Assembly: GCA_902515355.1 (NCBI GenBank)
Contig: CABXUA010000003.1
Coordinates: 24,937-88,936, forward strand
Direction: 5' to 3'
From: an uncultured Pelagibacteraceae bacterium
Lineage (GTDB): Bacteria; Pseudomonadota; Alphaproteobacteria; Pelagibacterales; Pelagibacteraceae
Length of the DNA: 64,000 nt
Below, in pieces: positions 21,647 through 31,976 of this stretch (position 1 is the first letter of the stretch; each line of letters begins with the position of its first letter). The notes beneath the pieces were generated by a model. That model was given only the letters and a program-made list of their open reading frames with translations. It did no database searches and was not told the origin of the DNA. A program made the position numbers and the translations under genes.

Positions 21647-23445
21647 TGAATTGTTTTGTTTTTAGATTTGTTTGTAAATAGTTCAGTTAATTGATTAATC
21701 ATTACATCTCCAAGATCTTGAACATCAGCTATTTTAACTGCTTTATCATAATATCTAGTAACATCATGACCGATACCAATTGCTAAAAGCTCTATGTCGG
21801 AATTTTTTTCTATCCATTTTACAGTATTTTTTAAATCTGTTTCTAGATAGTCGCTTGAATTGGATGATAAAGTGGAGTCATCTACTGGGGCACCATCAGA
21901 TATAACCATAAGTATCTTTCTTTCTTCTTTTCTTTTTAACATTTTGTTGTAAGCCCATTTTAGTGCTTCGCCGTCTATATTTTCTTTTAGTAGTCCTTCT
22001 TTTAACATTAATCCCATATTTTTCTTTGATTGCCTCCAAGGCGTATCTGCAGATTTATAAATTATATGTCTAAGATCGTTTAATCTTCCTGGGAAAGATG
22101 GTTTTTTATTATTCATCCATTTTTCTCTACTCGAACCACCCTTCCAATGTTTAGTGGTAAATCCTAAAACCTCAACTTTGACCAAACATCTTTCAAGGGT
22201 CCTTGATAGGATATCAGCACAAATTGCTGCAACAGAAATAGGTTTGCCTCTCATAGATCCAGAGTTGTCTATAAGTATTGTTACCAATGTGTCTTTAAAT
22301 TCAAAATCTTTTTCTTTTTTGAATGAAAGAGAATTAAATGGATTTATTATTATTCTTGTAAGTTTTGAATTGTCTAAAAGCCCCTCTTCTAAATCAAAAT
22401 CCCAAGATCTATTTTGTTTAGCTAAAAGTTTTCTTTGAAGTTTATTTGCTAATTTTGAGATAAAACTTTTTAATTGCAAAAGTTGTTGATCTAGATTTTG
22501 TCTAAGCCTTATTAACTCTGCTTCATTTTCTAAATCCTCAGCTTTTGTAATCTCGTCAAATTCATAAGTGTAAGCTTTATACTTTTTGTTTCCAAAATTA
22601 TTTTTAATTTTTTTTCTTTGTCTTTGAGGCTTAAAAGCGTCTTCAATCTCAATAGTTTCTTCACTATTTTCATTTTCGCTTGAAAAATTTTCTACTTCAG
22701 GAATGCTTGACTCAACTGACATTTCATTATCTTCTTCTTGTTTTCCATCAGATTTCTGATCATTTTCCAGTGAATTATTGTTTTTTCTATCATCTTTGTT
22801 TTCTAAATTTTTTTCATCTTTTTCAAATTCCTCATTAATGTTCATTTCAGAGATTAGTTCCGCGACTATGGAGTTAAATTTTTCTTGATTTTCAAATGAA
22901 TCACAAAGAATTTTTAGCCTATTCTTAATTTTATTATCAAAATCCTTTTTAAAACTTTTAAAAATTTTATCTATCTTTTGTTCATTTTTGATATTGAAAA
23001 AATTGGTTCTCAGGTAATTCTCGAATGCTAGAGCAAATTTTTCAGATTTTTTTTTATCAGCCAATCCATTTAATCTTTGAGAATAAAAATTGTTAATATT
23101 TTTTTCTATTCCTTTAAATTCTAATGAGCCAAGTTTTTCATATCTAATTTTTTCAGCCACTGAAAATAATTTTTTTGAAATATTTCCTTTTGGTTCCAAA
23201 GATTCATATATTTTATTATTACTATATCTAATTCTTAATGCTTCTGAGTCAGCTATTGCTCTAGCTTTTACATAATTAATTTTATCATCAGAGCTTTCCA
23301 GCTCTGGGAGCTTAATAATTTTTTTATCTGTTTTAATAACTTGATTCCCAAAAATAATCTCAATATCATTTAAATTGGAAACTGACTTAGTAGTTGAGGC
23401 AATTGCTATTTTAAAATCTTTGATGAAATCTTCTTTTTTTTCCAC
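21643..23445 (-). CDS. cobT: CobT-like protein (cobaltochelatase CobT family, VWA C-terminus)
   Basis: [31 protein letters not shown] (MIDAS), [10 protein letters not shown], acidic central region. Confidence 0.9.
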   Translation of the reverse strand: MEKKEDFIKDFKIAIASTTKSVSNLNDIEIIFGNQVIKTDKKIIKLPELESSDDKINYVKARAIADSEALRIRYSNNKIYESLEPKGNISKKLFSVAEKIRYEKLGSLEFKGIEKNINNFYSQRLNGLADKKKSEKFALAFENYLRTNFFNIKNEQKIDKIFKSFKKDFDNKIKNRLKILCDSFENQEKFNSIVAELISEMNINEEFEKDEKNLENKDDRKNNNSLENDQKSDGKQEEDNEMSVESSIPEVENFSSENENSEETIEIEDAFKPQRQRKKIKNNFGNKKYKAYTYEFDEITKAEDLENEAELIRLRQNLDQQLLQLKSFISKLANKLQRKLLAKQNRSWDFDLEEGLLDNSKLTRIIINPFNSLSFKKEKDFEFKDTLVTILIDNSGSMRGKPISVAAICADILSRTLERCLVKVEVLGFTTKHWKGGSSREKWMNNKKPSFPGRLNDLRHIIYKSADTPWRQSKKNMGLMLKEGLLKENIDGEALKWAYNKMLKRKEERKILMVISDGAPVDDSTLSSNSSDYLETDLKNTVKWIEKNSDIELLAIGIGHDVTRYYDKAVKIADVQDLGDVMINQLTELFTNKSKNKTIH

Positions 23446-23446
23446 T

Positions 23447-24427
23447 TTATGAAATACTTACATTTATTGAGGACTCCGGCAAATCTTCCCCAAAACATCT
23501 TTGATAATATTCTGAAATTATTTTTTTTTCTATTTCATCACATTTATTAAGAAAGGTAACTCTGAAAGCATAACCTTGATCTTTAAATATATTTGTATTT
23601 TCTGCCCAATGTAAAACTGTTCTTGGACTCATCACTGTTGATATATCTCCGTTTACAAAACCTTTTCTGGTTAAATCAGCAACTTTGATCATATTTGATA
23701 GTTTATCTTTACCTTCTTTGTTATTAAAACTTTTATTTTTAGCTAATATAATTTCAAATTCTTTTTCGAAAGGTAAATAATTTAAACTTGTGACTATATT
23801 CCATCTATCCATTTGTCCCTGATTAATTTGCTGAGTTCCATGGTATAGTCCAGTTGTATCTCCTAATCCAACGGTGTTTGTTGTTGCAAACATTCTAAAG
23901 TAATCATGTTGTTTTAAAACTTTATTCTTATCTAAAAGGGTAAAATTACCCTCACTTTCTAAAACACGCTGGATTACAAACATCACATCAGGTCTTCCAG
24001 CGTCATATTCATCAAATACTAAAGCCACTGGATTTTGGATGGACCAAGGTAAAATTCCCTCTTTAAACTCCGTTACTTGTTTACCCTCTTTAATGACAAT
24101 TGAGTCTTTTCCTATCAAATCTATTCTACTTATATGACTGTCTAAATTTACTCGAACACAAGGCCAATTAAGTCTTGCAGCTACTTGTTCAATATGTGTT
24201 GACTTGCCAGTTCCATGGTAACCTTGTATTAAAACTCTTTTGTTGAAAGCAAATCCTGACAAGATAGCTAAAGTAGTATCCCTATCAAATTTATAATCTT
24301 GATCAATTTTTGGAACGTGTTCATTTTTTTTACCAAATCCATCTATTTCCATTTTGGAATTTATTCCAAATGTTTGTTTAACTGATATTTTGATGTCAGG
24401 TTTCTGATCTACTAAAATACTATTCAT
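23447..24427 (-). CDS. cobS: CobS-like AAA+ ATPase
   Basis: [69 protein letters not shown]. Confidence 0.92.
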   Translation of the reverse strand: MNSILVDQKPDIKISVKQTFGINSKMEIDGFGKKNEHVPKIDQDYKFDRDTTLAILSGFAFNKRVLIQGYHGTGKSTHIEQVAARLNWPCVRVNLDSHISRIDLIGKDSIVIKEGKQVTEFKEGILPWSIQNPVALVFDEYDAGRPDVMFVIQRVLESEGNFTLLDKNKVLKQHDYFRMFATTNTVGLGDTTGLYHGTQQINQGQMDRWNIVTSLNYLPFEKEFEIILAKNKSFNNKEGKDKLSNMIKVADLTRKGFVNGDISTVMSPRTVLHWAENTNIFKDQGYAFRVTFLNKCDEIEKKIISEYYQRCFGEDLPESSINVSIS

Positions 24428-24942
24428 TATTTTTTTCCTATTGTCATTTTTAATTGACTATAAGCTAAAGTAATTTTTTTTAACTTATCTTCAAATTTTT
24501 TACTACCGGAGTTTTTATCAGGATGATATTTCTTTACAAGGTATTTAAATTTTTTTTGTATTTCCTCCCATTTTGCCTCATGTTTTAAACCCATTATATC
24601 TAGAGCATCTAAATCAGTGCTAGTTAATTTGGTTTTTTTAAAATTTTTATAACCGGAGGTTTTAAAAATATTTAACTTATCCTCTAAGGCATTATTCCAT
24701 AAAATATTAAAAAAGTTTTCTGAAGAATTGAAACTTTTCGTAGGTTTGTGCCACGTTAAATCAGACTTAATAAAAAATTCTATTTCTTCATTGCTCATAT
24801 TGGCAAAGTAATTCCATTTTTTATTAAAGATTTTTATATGTTCTAGGCACAAGAGTTTAAACTTTTTACTATTATCTCTCTCAATCGGAGCTTTATAACT
24901 ACCTATTTTTTTACAGTTTTCCCAATCACAAATTATTTTCAT
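24427..24942 (-). CDS. J-domain (DnaJ-like) protein with Cys-rich N-terminus
   Basis: C-terminal J domain with YHPDKNSGSKKFEDK; N-terminal CDWENC...CLEH. Confidence 0.88.
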   Translation of the reverse strand: MKIICDWENCKKIGSYKAPIERDNSKKFKLLCLEHIKIFNKKWNYFANMSNEEIEFFIKSDLTWHKPTKSFNSSENFFNILWNNALEDKLNIFKTSGYKNFKKTKLTSTDLDALDIMGLKHEAKWEEIQKKFKYLVKKYHPDKNSGSKKFEDKLKKITLAYSQLKMTIGKK

Positions 24943-24975
24943 ATTATTTTTAAATTTTTATAGTAAAATTATTTT

Positions 24976-25230
24976 ATGAATAATTATATAGATTTTGTAG
25001 AAAAAAAAATTAAAAAAAGTATTAATTTGGAAAAAATTAAAATTTTAGATACATCATATAAACATAAAACCCACAAATCTTATAGTCCTGACAAATATCA
25101 CTTATTTATAGAAATTGAGTCAAAATTTTTAAAATCTCTGAACAAAATCGATGCTCAGAGAAATGTAATGAAAATTCTTAAAGATGAACTAAAAACTAAA
25201 ATCCATGCTCTAGAAATTAAAATTAAGTAG
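24976..25230 (+). CDS. BolA-family protein
   Basis: Size, HKTHKSYSPDKYHLFIEIESKFLKSLNKIDAQRNVMKILKDELKTKIHALEIKI. Confidence 0.82.
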   Translation: MNNYIDFVEKKIKKSINLEKIKILDTSYKHKTHKSYSPDKYHLFIEIESKFLKSLNKIDAQRNVMKILKDELKTKIHALEIKIK

Positions 25231-26331
25231 TTTAGGGATTTGTTTTTTTAACTGCTTTGAAGAAAATTTAAATTTTCCAGGCATTGTAGTTTTGCCAATT
25301 TTTTTTAATAAAATTAAATTTATTTTTTTATCATCATTTTTTTTATCGTTAGCCATATAATTAATTATTTTATTGAAATTCTTTTTTTTCAGGTAATTTT
25401 TAAATTTAGATAATAAATTATTATCTTTATAAATTTTACCAATTTTGATTAGTGCTTTCTTAGAACAAGTTTTCTTAATTACAGAAAGCCTGATTGCCAT
25501 TATCATTCCAATTAAAACAGCCTCCCCATGATTAATCTTTCCAGAAAATTTATTTTCTGCTTCAATAGCATGTGCAAACGTATGGCCGAAATTAAGAATC
25601 ATTCTTAAGTTTTTTTCCTTATAGTCATTTTTAACAAAATATAGTTTAACCTTACAACTTTTATAAATTGCTTCAGAAATTACTCTTAGATCTCTACCAT
25701 TCAGTATTTTTTTTGATGTATTCTCCAACCATTGAAATAAATTAGTTTCCAATATCAATGAATGTTTTAATATTTCTGCAAAGCCACAGATCATTTCTCT
25801 TTTTGGTAAACTTTTTAAAAAAGATACATCTATTAGAACCAGCTTAGGTTGGTAAAATGATCCAATTAAATTTTTTCCATAAATTGAATTGACGCCAGTC
25901 TTTCCTCCTATTGAAGAGTCTACTTGTGCAAGCAAAGTGGTAGGAATATTTATAAAATTTATACCTCTTTTAACTATACTTGCTACAAAAGCAGAAAGAT
26001 CTCCTATAATTCCGCCTCCAACAGCTATTATTGTATCAGACCTATTAAAATTCTTTGATAAAATATTTTCAGTAATTTTATTTACATAAATAATTGATTT
26101 TACTTTTTCGCTAGATCTAAATTCATATAAATAAACTTGATAGCTTTTCAATAATTTTTTAATTTTTGATTTGAATTTTGTTGGTATTTTTTTGTCAAAT
26201 ATAATTGCAATTTTTTGAGCTTTAGGACATAAAATTTTAATTTTTTTCGGAAGAGCACTTAAAATATTATTGCCGATTATTATTGAATAGTCAGATTCTG
26301 TAGTTTTAATTTTAAGTAATTTTTTTTTCAT
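25210..26331 (-). CDS. aroB: 3-dehydroquinate synthase
   Basis: AVGGGIIGDLSAFVASIVKRGINFINIPTTLLAQVDSSIGGKTGVN, NFGHTFAHAIE, NHGEAV. Confidence 0.96.
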   Translation of the reverse strand: MKKKLLKIKTTESDYSIIIGNNILSALPKKIKILCPKAQKIAIIFDKKIPTKFKSKIKKLLKSYQVYLYEFRSSEKVKSIIYVNKITENILSKNFNRSDTIIAVGGGIIGDLSAFVASIVKRGINFINIPTTLLAQVDSSIGGKTGVNSIYGKNLIGSFYQPKLVLIDVSFLKSLPKREMICGFAEILKHSLILETNLFQWLENTSKKILNGRDLRVISEAIYKSCKVKLYFVKNDYKEKNLRMILNFGHTFAHAIEAENKFSGKINHGEAVLIGMIMAIRLSVIKKTCSKKALIKIGKIYKDNNLLSKFKNYLKKKNFNKIINYMANDKKNDDKKINLILLKKIGKTTMPGKFKFSSKQLKKQIPKLLNFNF

Positions 26332-26827
26332 AAATATTAATAATTTTTTCTGTTAGCTCAAATTTAGTAATCTTTGCGCAATTTATCCTGAAGTCAGCAA
26401 GATTGTACACTTTTTTTCTTTTTTCATAAATATTGCGGTAGGCATTTTTTAAATTAAGCTTATTAAGCAATGGCCTTTTTCTCAAATTTTTTGATCTTAT
26501 TATTGCATCCTCAGCTTTTAAATCTAACCAGAAGCTTACACAATTTTTCAAAACGACTTTTCTTATATGTGTGTCTAAAAAGGCACCGCCTCCCAAAGCA
26601 ACTATAGAATTATTCTTTTTTAAATATTTTACACCTATTTTTCTCTCTAAATTTCGAAAATATTTTTCACCCTTTTGTTCAAATATATTTTTTATTTTCA
26701 TAGATGCTTTCTTCTCAATTATTTTATCCAAATCAATAAATCTCATTTTTAACTTTTTTGACAAAAATCTTCCCACAGTAGATTTTCCTACACCCATCAT
26801 TCCAGTTAAAACAAGGTTTTTTTTCAA
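26312..26827 (-). CDS. aroK: Shikimate kinase
   Basis: LTGMMGVGKSTVGRFLSKKL, FIDLDKIIE, ALGGGAFLD, RKRPLL. Confidence 0.94.
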   Translation of the reverse strand: MKKNLVLTGMMGVGKSTVGRFLSKKLKMRFIDLDKIIEKKASMKIKNIFEQKGEKYFRNLERKIGVKYLKKNNSIVALGGGAFLDTHIRKVVLKNCVSFWLDLKAEDAIIRSKNLRKRPLLNKLNLKNAYRNIYEKRKKVYNLADFRINCAKITKFELTEKIINIYEKKIT

Positions 26828-26894
26828 ATAAAGTCCTAATTAATAATTTGATTTATCACAAATTTGTCTTATTTATTGAGTTTAAATATATTTT

Positions 26895-27083
26895 ATGACT
26901 ATGCAACTTAAATTCAAAAAACAAGATAGTATCGGGCAATCACTTGGAAAAAAATTAATTAAAATCCTTCTAGCTTGTATTGCTATTATTTTTGCCATTT
27001 TTTTGCTTAATAAAATAAATTTTCCATCACCAAAGAATGATATTGAAAAAGATATTACTAATGAGATTATTAAACTTAAGTAA
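26895..27083 (+). CDS. Small single-TM hypothetical protein (62 aa)
   Basis: Intact ORF with LIKILLACIAIIFAIFLL TM segment, overlaps next CDS. Confidence 0.55.
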   Translation: MTMQLKFKKQDSIGQSLGKKLIKILLACIAIIFAIFLLNKINFPSPKNDIEKDITNEIIKLK

Positions 27084-28803
27084 ATATCTTTATATATTTT
27101 TTATATTTTTTTTTTCAAATTTTGTTTCTGCCGAGGAAGACTCGGTTGATATCTGGAAAAAAAATAAAAATAAAAATTTAGAAGTCTCTACAGAAGAAAA
27201 ACTTAATCAAACGATTGAAGAAAAAAAAAAAATTGATACTAACAAAACTTTAGATAGTAACATTGAAATAACAGAAAATATAAATTCGGAAAATATTGAA
27301 AAGGATATATTTGGTATTTTTGATCCTCAAGAAAACAACTTCACTTTAAACATGTGGTCAAATACTAAAGGTGAAGATATTGAGGCAGTATTTAAAAGAA
27401 TAAACAAAATTAATTTATCTAAATCGGCTGAGGACATCTTTACAGACACCATAATGACTTACTCTTATTTACCCCAAGGTATGTCCGATAGTGATTTTTT
27501 AAATTTGAAAATTAATTGGTTAATTAAAAATGACAAGGTCAACTTATTAGAAAATTTTCTTAACAAAAATGAAAATTTTAAAGGCAAGAAAAGAATAATT
27601 CAATATTTGGTAGACAAAAATATTGCCAAAGCAGATCTAAAACAAGGTTGTGAGAAATCAAATTTTATTAGCAAAGAAATAAAAGATGCGTATTTAGAAA
27701 AATTTAAGATTTACTGTTTAATATTTAATGACAAAAAAAACGAGGCACAATTAGTTTTTGACCTTTTAAAAGAACAAGGTCTCTCAGACAAATTTTTCGA
27801 AAATAAAATCAATTTTCTATTAGGTATAAGTAAAAATACTAAAAATAAAATTAAAGACGATAATCTACTAAATTTTTATTTATCCTCTATAACAATACCT
27901 AACTTTAATTATGAACCAAACGATAGAACTAATAAATATATCTGGGAATATATGAATGCTGCGAACCTGCTAAAAGTTGAAGATCTTGAAGATAGATCAA
28001 AAATTAAAAGTTTAGAAATTGCGGCTAACAAAAATACATTTGACAAAATTAAGATATTTGAAATTTATAAAAGAATTCCTTTTGATCTGAACACTCTGAT
28101 AAACGCTGACGGTATATACCAGTCTTTGGAAGGAATCGACTCTAGAGCATTAATTTTCCAAAAATTTTTATTATCTGATAATACTGAAAATAAAATTAAG
28201 TTACTATTCTTGTTGAAAGACCTATTTAAAAAAGACAATTTAATGAATGTTTACACGAAATTTTTGAGCGAAAGGCTTGAGGAGTTGGATGAAGAAGGTA
28301 TTCCAGAGTCCTATGTTGAAATTGTAAAAAAAAATATTATTTCTGACAATGTGTACCAGCTAGGAAAAATTAAATATGATGATAAAATTTTACACAGGTC
28401 GAAAGTAATTAAATATTACACCGAAGAAAACTCATCCAAACAAAAATCACAAAAAAATTTAAAAAGTGTTTACAAAAAAATTAAGAAAAATAGAAATTAC
28501 TTTTTCTCGGCTAAAGATTTAGCTTTAATCGAGTCTTTAAATAGTGATGGAATTTCAATACCTGAAGAAATAAATTTCAAAGAAATTTCAAAAAAATATA
28601 GCGTTCCTCAAAATTTATTAAACCTAACTGTCAATGAAGAATCTGGGCTGTTAGCTCTGAAATTTGTTGAAATTATTGGAGAAGATGAAATATCAGAACT
28701 TGATCCAGAAACAGTCTATTTTATAGTTCACATATTAAACAAGGCAAATCTAATAAAATTTAGAAATAAAGTTTTAACAGTAGCGCTACCACAAAGAAGT
28801 TAA
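27061..28803 (+). CDS. Large exported hypothetical protein
   Basis: Signal peptide MRLLNLSKYLYIFFIFFFSNFVSA followed by a ~550-aa soluble, mostly helical-looking region; ORF track starts at 27037 but 27061 gives a better signal peptide. Confidence 0.7.
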   Translation: MRLLNLSKYLYIFFIFFFSNFVSAEEDSVDIWKKNKNKNLEVSTEEKLNQTIEEKKKIDTNKTLDSNIEITENINSENIEKDIFGIFDPQENNFTLNMWSNTKGEDIEAVFKRINKINLSKSAEDIFTDTIMTYSYLPQGMSDSDFLNLKINWLIKNDKVNLLENFLNKNENFKGKKRIIQYLVDKNIAKADLKQGCEKSNFISKEIKDAYLEKFKIYCLIFNDKKNEAQLVFDLLKEQGLSDKFFENKINFLLGISKNTKNKIKDDNLLNFYLSSITIPNFNYEPNDRTNKYIWEYMNAANLLKVEDLEDRSKIKSLEIAANKNTFDKIKIFEIYKRIPFDLNTLINADGIYQSLEGIDSRALIFQKFLLSDNTENKIKLLFLLKDLFKKDNLMNVYTKFLSERLEELDEEGIPESYVEIVKKNIISDNVYQLGKIKYDDKILHRSKVIKYYTEENSSKQKSQKNLKSVYKKIKKNRNYFFSAKDLALIESLNSDGISIPEEINFKEISKKYSVPQNLLNLTVNEESGLLALKFVEIIGEDEISELDPETVYFIVHILNKANLIKFRNKVLTVALPQRS

Positions 28804-28815
28804 TATATTTCTACT

Positions 28816-29340
28816 ATGACTATAAGAAAGATCTTGACCGAACCAGACCCAATACTAAGAAAAAAATGTGAGCCTTTAGAGGGGGTCAATGATCAATTGA
28901 GAAATCTAATGAATGATATGTTAGAAACTATGTACGAAGCACCTGGGATAGGTTTGGCTGCTATTCAAATAGGGGTTCTCAAAAGAGTAGTTGTAATTGA
29001 TGTATCAAAAAAAGAGGGAGAAAAATCACCTCTCTTCCTTGTTAATCCAGAGATTGTATACAAATCTAATGAGACCTCTACTTACGAAGAGGGATGTCTT
29101 TCACTGCCTGGTCAATTTGCTGAAATTGAGAGACCTGCTGAATGCAAAGTAGAATATTTAGATTTTAATGGAAAAAAAAAACAATTAGATGCTAAAGGTT
29201 TATTATCAACTTGCATTCAACATGAAATTGATCATTTAAACGGAGTTTTATTTATTGATTATTTGTCGAAATTAAAAAAATCTATGATAATCAAAAAATT
29301 GAAAAAACAAAAACAGTCAGTAGAAAGAATTGTAGTATAA
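28816..29340 (+). CDS. def: Peptide deformylase
   Basis: GIGLAAIQIG, EGCLSLPG, QHEIDHLNG motifs. Confidence 0.96.
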   Translation: MTIRKILTEPDPILRKKCEPLEGVNDQLRNLMNDMLETMYEAPGIGLAAIQIGVLKRVVVIDVSKKEGEKSPLFLVNPEIVYKSNETSTYEEGCLSLPGQFAEIERPAECKVEYLDFNGKKKQLDAKGLLSTCIQHEIDHLNGVLFIDYLSKLKKSMIIKKLKKQKQSVERIVV

Positions 29341-29352
29341 CTCAATAATTCA

Positions 29353-30273
29353 ATGCCAAAAAAAATTATATTTATGGGAACACCCGAGTTCTCCATCCCT
29401 GCCTTAAATTCTTTAATTGAGTCTAAAAAAGAAATTATTGCAGTATACTCGCAACCACCCAATAAGTCTCATAGAGGACAAACAGAAAATCCATCGGCTA
29501 TAGAAAAATTTGCTAAAGAAAATTCTCTTAATGTACGTACACCGAAAAATTTAGACTCAGAAACTGAATTTAATTATTTTAAGAATTTAAATCCTGATTT
29601 GGTCATAGTCGTAGCTTATGGTAAGATCATTCCAAAAAGATATCTAAGTCTTCCAAATTATGGTTTTATAAATATACACGCTTCCCTTCTTCCAAAATGG
29701 AGAGGTGCAGCACCAATGCAAAGATCAATAATGAACTTAGATACTGAGACAGGCATTAGTATAATGAAAATAGTTGAACAACTTGACGCTGGCCCTGTTA
29801 TGCATCAAGTCAAAGTTAAGATAGATACAAATACTAGTACAAAAAAATTATCATCAATGCTATCTAAACTTGGAGCAAAAAGTATGATTGAGTGCATAAA
29901 AAAAATTGAAAATAATAAAACTATGTTTAAAGAGCAAGATCATAGCAAAGCAAGCTATGCAAAAAAAATATCTAAAGGAGAAAGTAGAATAAAATGGGAA
30001 GAGAGCGCAAAAAAAATTTTAGCAAAAATAAATGCATTGAATCCTAACCCAGGAGCATGGTTTGAATACAAAAATAATCGATATAAAATCTGGCAAGCTA
30101 AAATTTCTCAAGACAAAGGAAATGTTGGACATACATTAGATGATAAACTCACAATTGCATGTGGCGATAATTCAATTCAGATTTTAGAAATACAGAAAGA
30201 GGGCAAAAATAAACTTTTGTTGGATAAATTTTTAATTGGAAATCAGATTAAAGAAGGTCAAAAAATTGATTAA
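29353..30273 (+). CDS. fmt: Methionyl-tRNA formyltransferase
   Basis: FMGTPEFSIPAL, INIHASLLPKWRGAAPMQRSI, GISIMKIVEQLDAGPV. Confidence 0.96.
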   Translation: MPKKIIFMGTPEFSIPALNSLIESKKEIIAVYSQPPNKSHRGQTENPSAIEKFAKENSLNVRTPKNLDSETEFNYFKNLNPDLVIVVAYGKIIPKRYLSLPNYGFINIHASLLPKWRGAAPMQRSIMNLDTETGISIMKIVEQLDAGPVMHQVKVKIDTNTSTKKLSSMLSKLGAKSMIECIKKIENNKTMFKEQDHSKASYAKKISKGESRIKWEESAKKILAKINALNPNPGAWFEYKNNRYKIWQAKISQDKGNVGHTLDDKLTIACGDNSIQILEIQKEGKNKLLLDKFLIGNQIKEGQKID

Positions 30274-31013
30274 TGTTGGTTTATCAAATTAAAATTGAGT
30301 ATTTAGGCACAAATTTTGTGGGATGGCAACGCCAAAAAAATGGCTTATCTGTTCAAGAGGTCCTAGAGACTGTTTTATCAGATTTTTTTAAAAGAAAGAT
30401 TATTTTAATTGGTTCAGGTCGAACTGATGCCGGAGTTCATGCTACTGAACAATCAGCGCATTTCAAAATAAATAAAAAAGTACTAAATAAAAATCACACA
30501 ATTAATTCTTTAAATTTTTTTTTAAAAAAATATCCGATCTCTATTTTAGATATAAAAAAAAGAAACAAAACATTTCATGCAAGACACAGCGCTAAAGAGA
30601 GAACGTATAAATATTTTATAATAAATCGACCAGCTTCACTTGCTATTGAAATGAATAAAGCGTGGCACATAAAAAAAAAAATTAACATAGCATCAATGAA
30701 AAAAGGAGCAAATCTACTATTAGGTACACATGATTTTTCAACATTTAGAGCTTCTTCTTGTAACGCAAAGTCTCCAATAAAAACTTTAAAAAAAATCAGC
30801 ATAAAGAAAAATAAAAACAAAATTGTTTTAACTTTTGTCTCTAAATCGTTTCTTCAGCAGCAAGTTAGGTCTATGGTGGGATCTTTAAAAAGATTGGGTG
30901 AAGGAAATTGGGATTTTGAACATTTCAGAAAAGTTTTTTATTCAAAAAAAAGATCTATGTGTGCTTCACCTGCTCCTTCCCATGGATTATATTTAACAAA
31001 GATAAATTATTAA
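30273..31013 (+). CDS. truA: tRNA pseudouridine synthase A
   Basis: YLGTNFVGWQRQ, GRTDAGVHATEQSAHF, FLQQQVRSMVG. Confidence 0.95.
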   Translation: MLVYQIKIEYLGTNFVGWQRQKNGLSVQEVLETVLSDFFKRKIILIGSGRTDAGVHATEQSAHFKINKKVLNKNHTINSLNFFLKKYPISILDIKKRNKTFHARHSAKERTYKYFIINRPASLAIEMNKAWHIKKKINIASMKKGANLLLGTHDFSTFRASSCNAKSPIKTLKKISIKKNKNKIVLTFVSKSFLQQQVRSMVGSLKRLGEGNWDFEHFRKVFYSKKRSMCASPAPSHGLYLTKINY

Positions 31014-31862
31014 ATGAAAATAAAAATTAAATCTTATTGTAAAATCAATCTTTTTCTTAATATTTTAAAAAAACTCAAAGTAGGTTTGCATGATATTCAG
31101 ACTTATACTTCTCAGCTAGATTTACATGATGATATTAAAATATCAGAAACTAAAAAAAGAAAAGATATTATCATTTTCAAAGGTAAGTTTAAAAATTTAG
31201 TGAATAGCTCTAAAAATTCAGTTTTAGACACTCTTTCAGTTTTAAGATCCAGAAAATTAATAAATTCAAAAAAAAATTATAGAATAATAATTGAAAAAAG
31301 AATTCCTGTATTTTCAGGTTTAGGTGGCGGCTCAAGTAATGCAGCTTATATAGCTAAATATTTTACAAAAAATAATATGAAGCAATCTGATATAAGATTT
31401 TTCAAAAATAAAATTGGAACAGATTTTAGCCTTTTTTTTAATAAACAAATATTTGTTAAAAATTTAAAGAATATTAAAAAACATAAAATCAATTTTACTT
31501 TAAACTTTGTTTTAGTATACCCTTATTTTAAATGTTCAACAAAAAAAATATACTCTCAAGTCAAAGATTTTTCACCTTATTCGAATATCAATTTTTCCAA
31601 AATAAAAACAAAAAATAAGTTTATAAATATAATCAGAAAAGAAAGAAATGAATTAGAGGTTATAGTTAAAAATAGATTTAATGAGCTTAATAAAATTTTA
31701 AATTTCATCTCTATTCAGAGAGAATGTTACCTATCAAGAATGACAGGGTCCGGCTCTGTTTGTTACGGAATTTTTAAAAGTGAAAAGTCTGCTAAATTGG
31801 CACATAAAAGAATTAAAAAGAAATTCCCGAATTATTGGGCTGCGGTCTCAAAAACTATTTAA
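31014..31862 (+). CDS. ispE: 4-diphosphocytidyl-2-C-methyl-D-erythritol kinase
   Basis: KINLFLNILKKLKVGLHDIQT, IPVFSGLGGGSSNAA, MTGSGSVCYGIF (GHMP kinase). Confidence 0.93.
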   Translation: MKIKIKSYCKINLFLNILKKLKVGLHDIQTYTSQLDLHDDIKISETKKRKDIIIFKGKFKNLVNSSKNSVLDTLSVLRSRKLINSKKNYRIIIEKRIPVFSGLGGGSSNAAYIAKYFTKNNMKQSDIRFFKNKIGTDFSLFFNKQIFVKNLKNIKKHKINFTLNFVLVYPYFKCSTKKIYSQVKDFSPYSNINFSKIKTKNKFINIIRKERNELEVIVKNRFNELNKILNFISIQRECYLSRMTGSGSVCYGIFKSEKSAKLAHKRIKKKFPNYWAAVSKTI

Positions 31863-31897
31863 TTAATCAAATTTATGATATATCAAATCGATAATGT

Positions 31898-31971
31898 TGG
31901 GGCATAGCCAAGCGGTAAGGCAGTGGTTTTTGGTACCACCATCCTAGGTTCGAATCCTAGTGCCCCAGCCA
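31898..31971 (+). tRNA. tRNA-Gln (anticodon TTG), CCA encoded
   Basis: tggggcatagccaagcggtaaggcagtggtttttggtaccaccatcctaggttcgaatcctagtgccccagcca; 7-bp acceptor TGGGGCA/TGCCCCA; anticodon loop ttTTGgt. Confidence 0.97.
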
Positions 31972-31976
31972 GAAAA

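Noticed and set aside
21643-24427. Interpreting cobS/cobT as proof of cobalamin biosynthesis
   Set aside because: No cobN or other corrin genes in the window; the two genes alone do not support the pathway
31923-31976. N-terminal extension MVFGTTILGSNPSAPARK on cca
   Set aside because: Encoded by the tRNA-Gln sequence; the real start is ATG 31977
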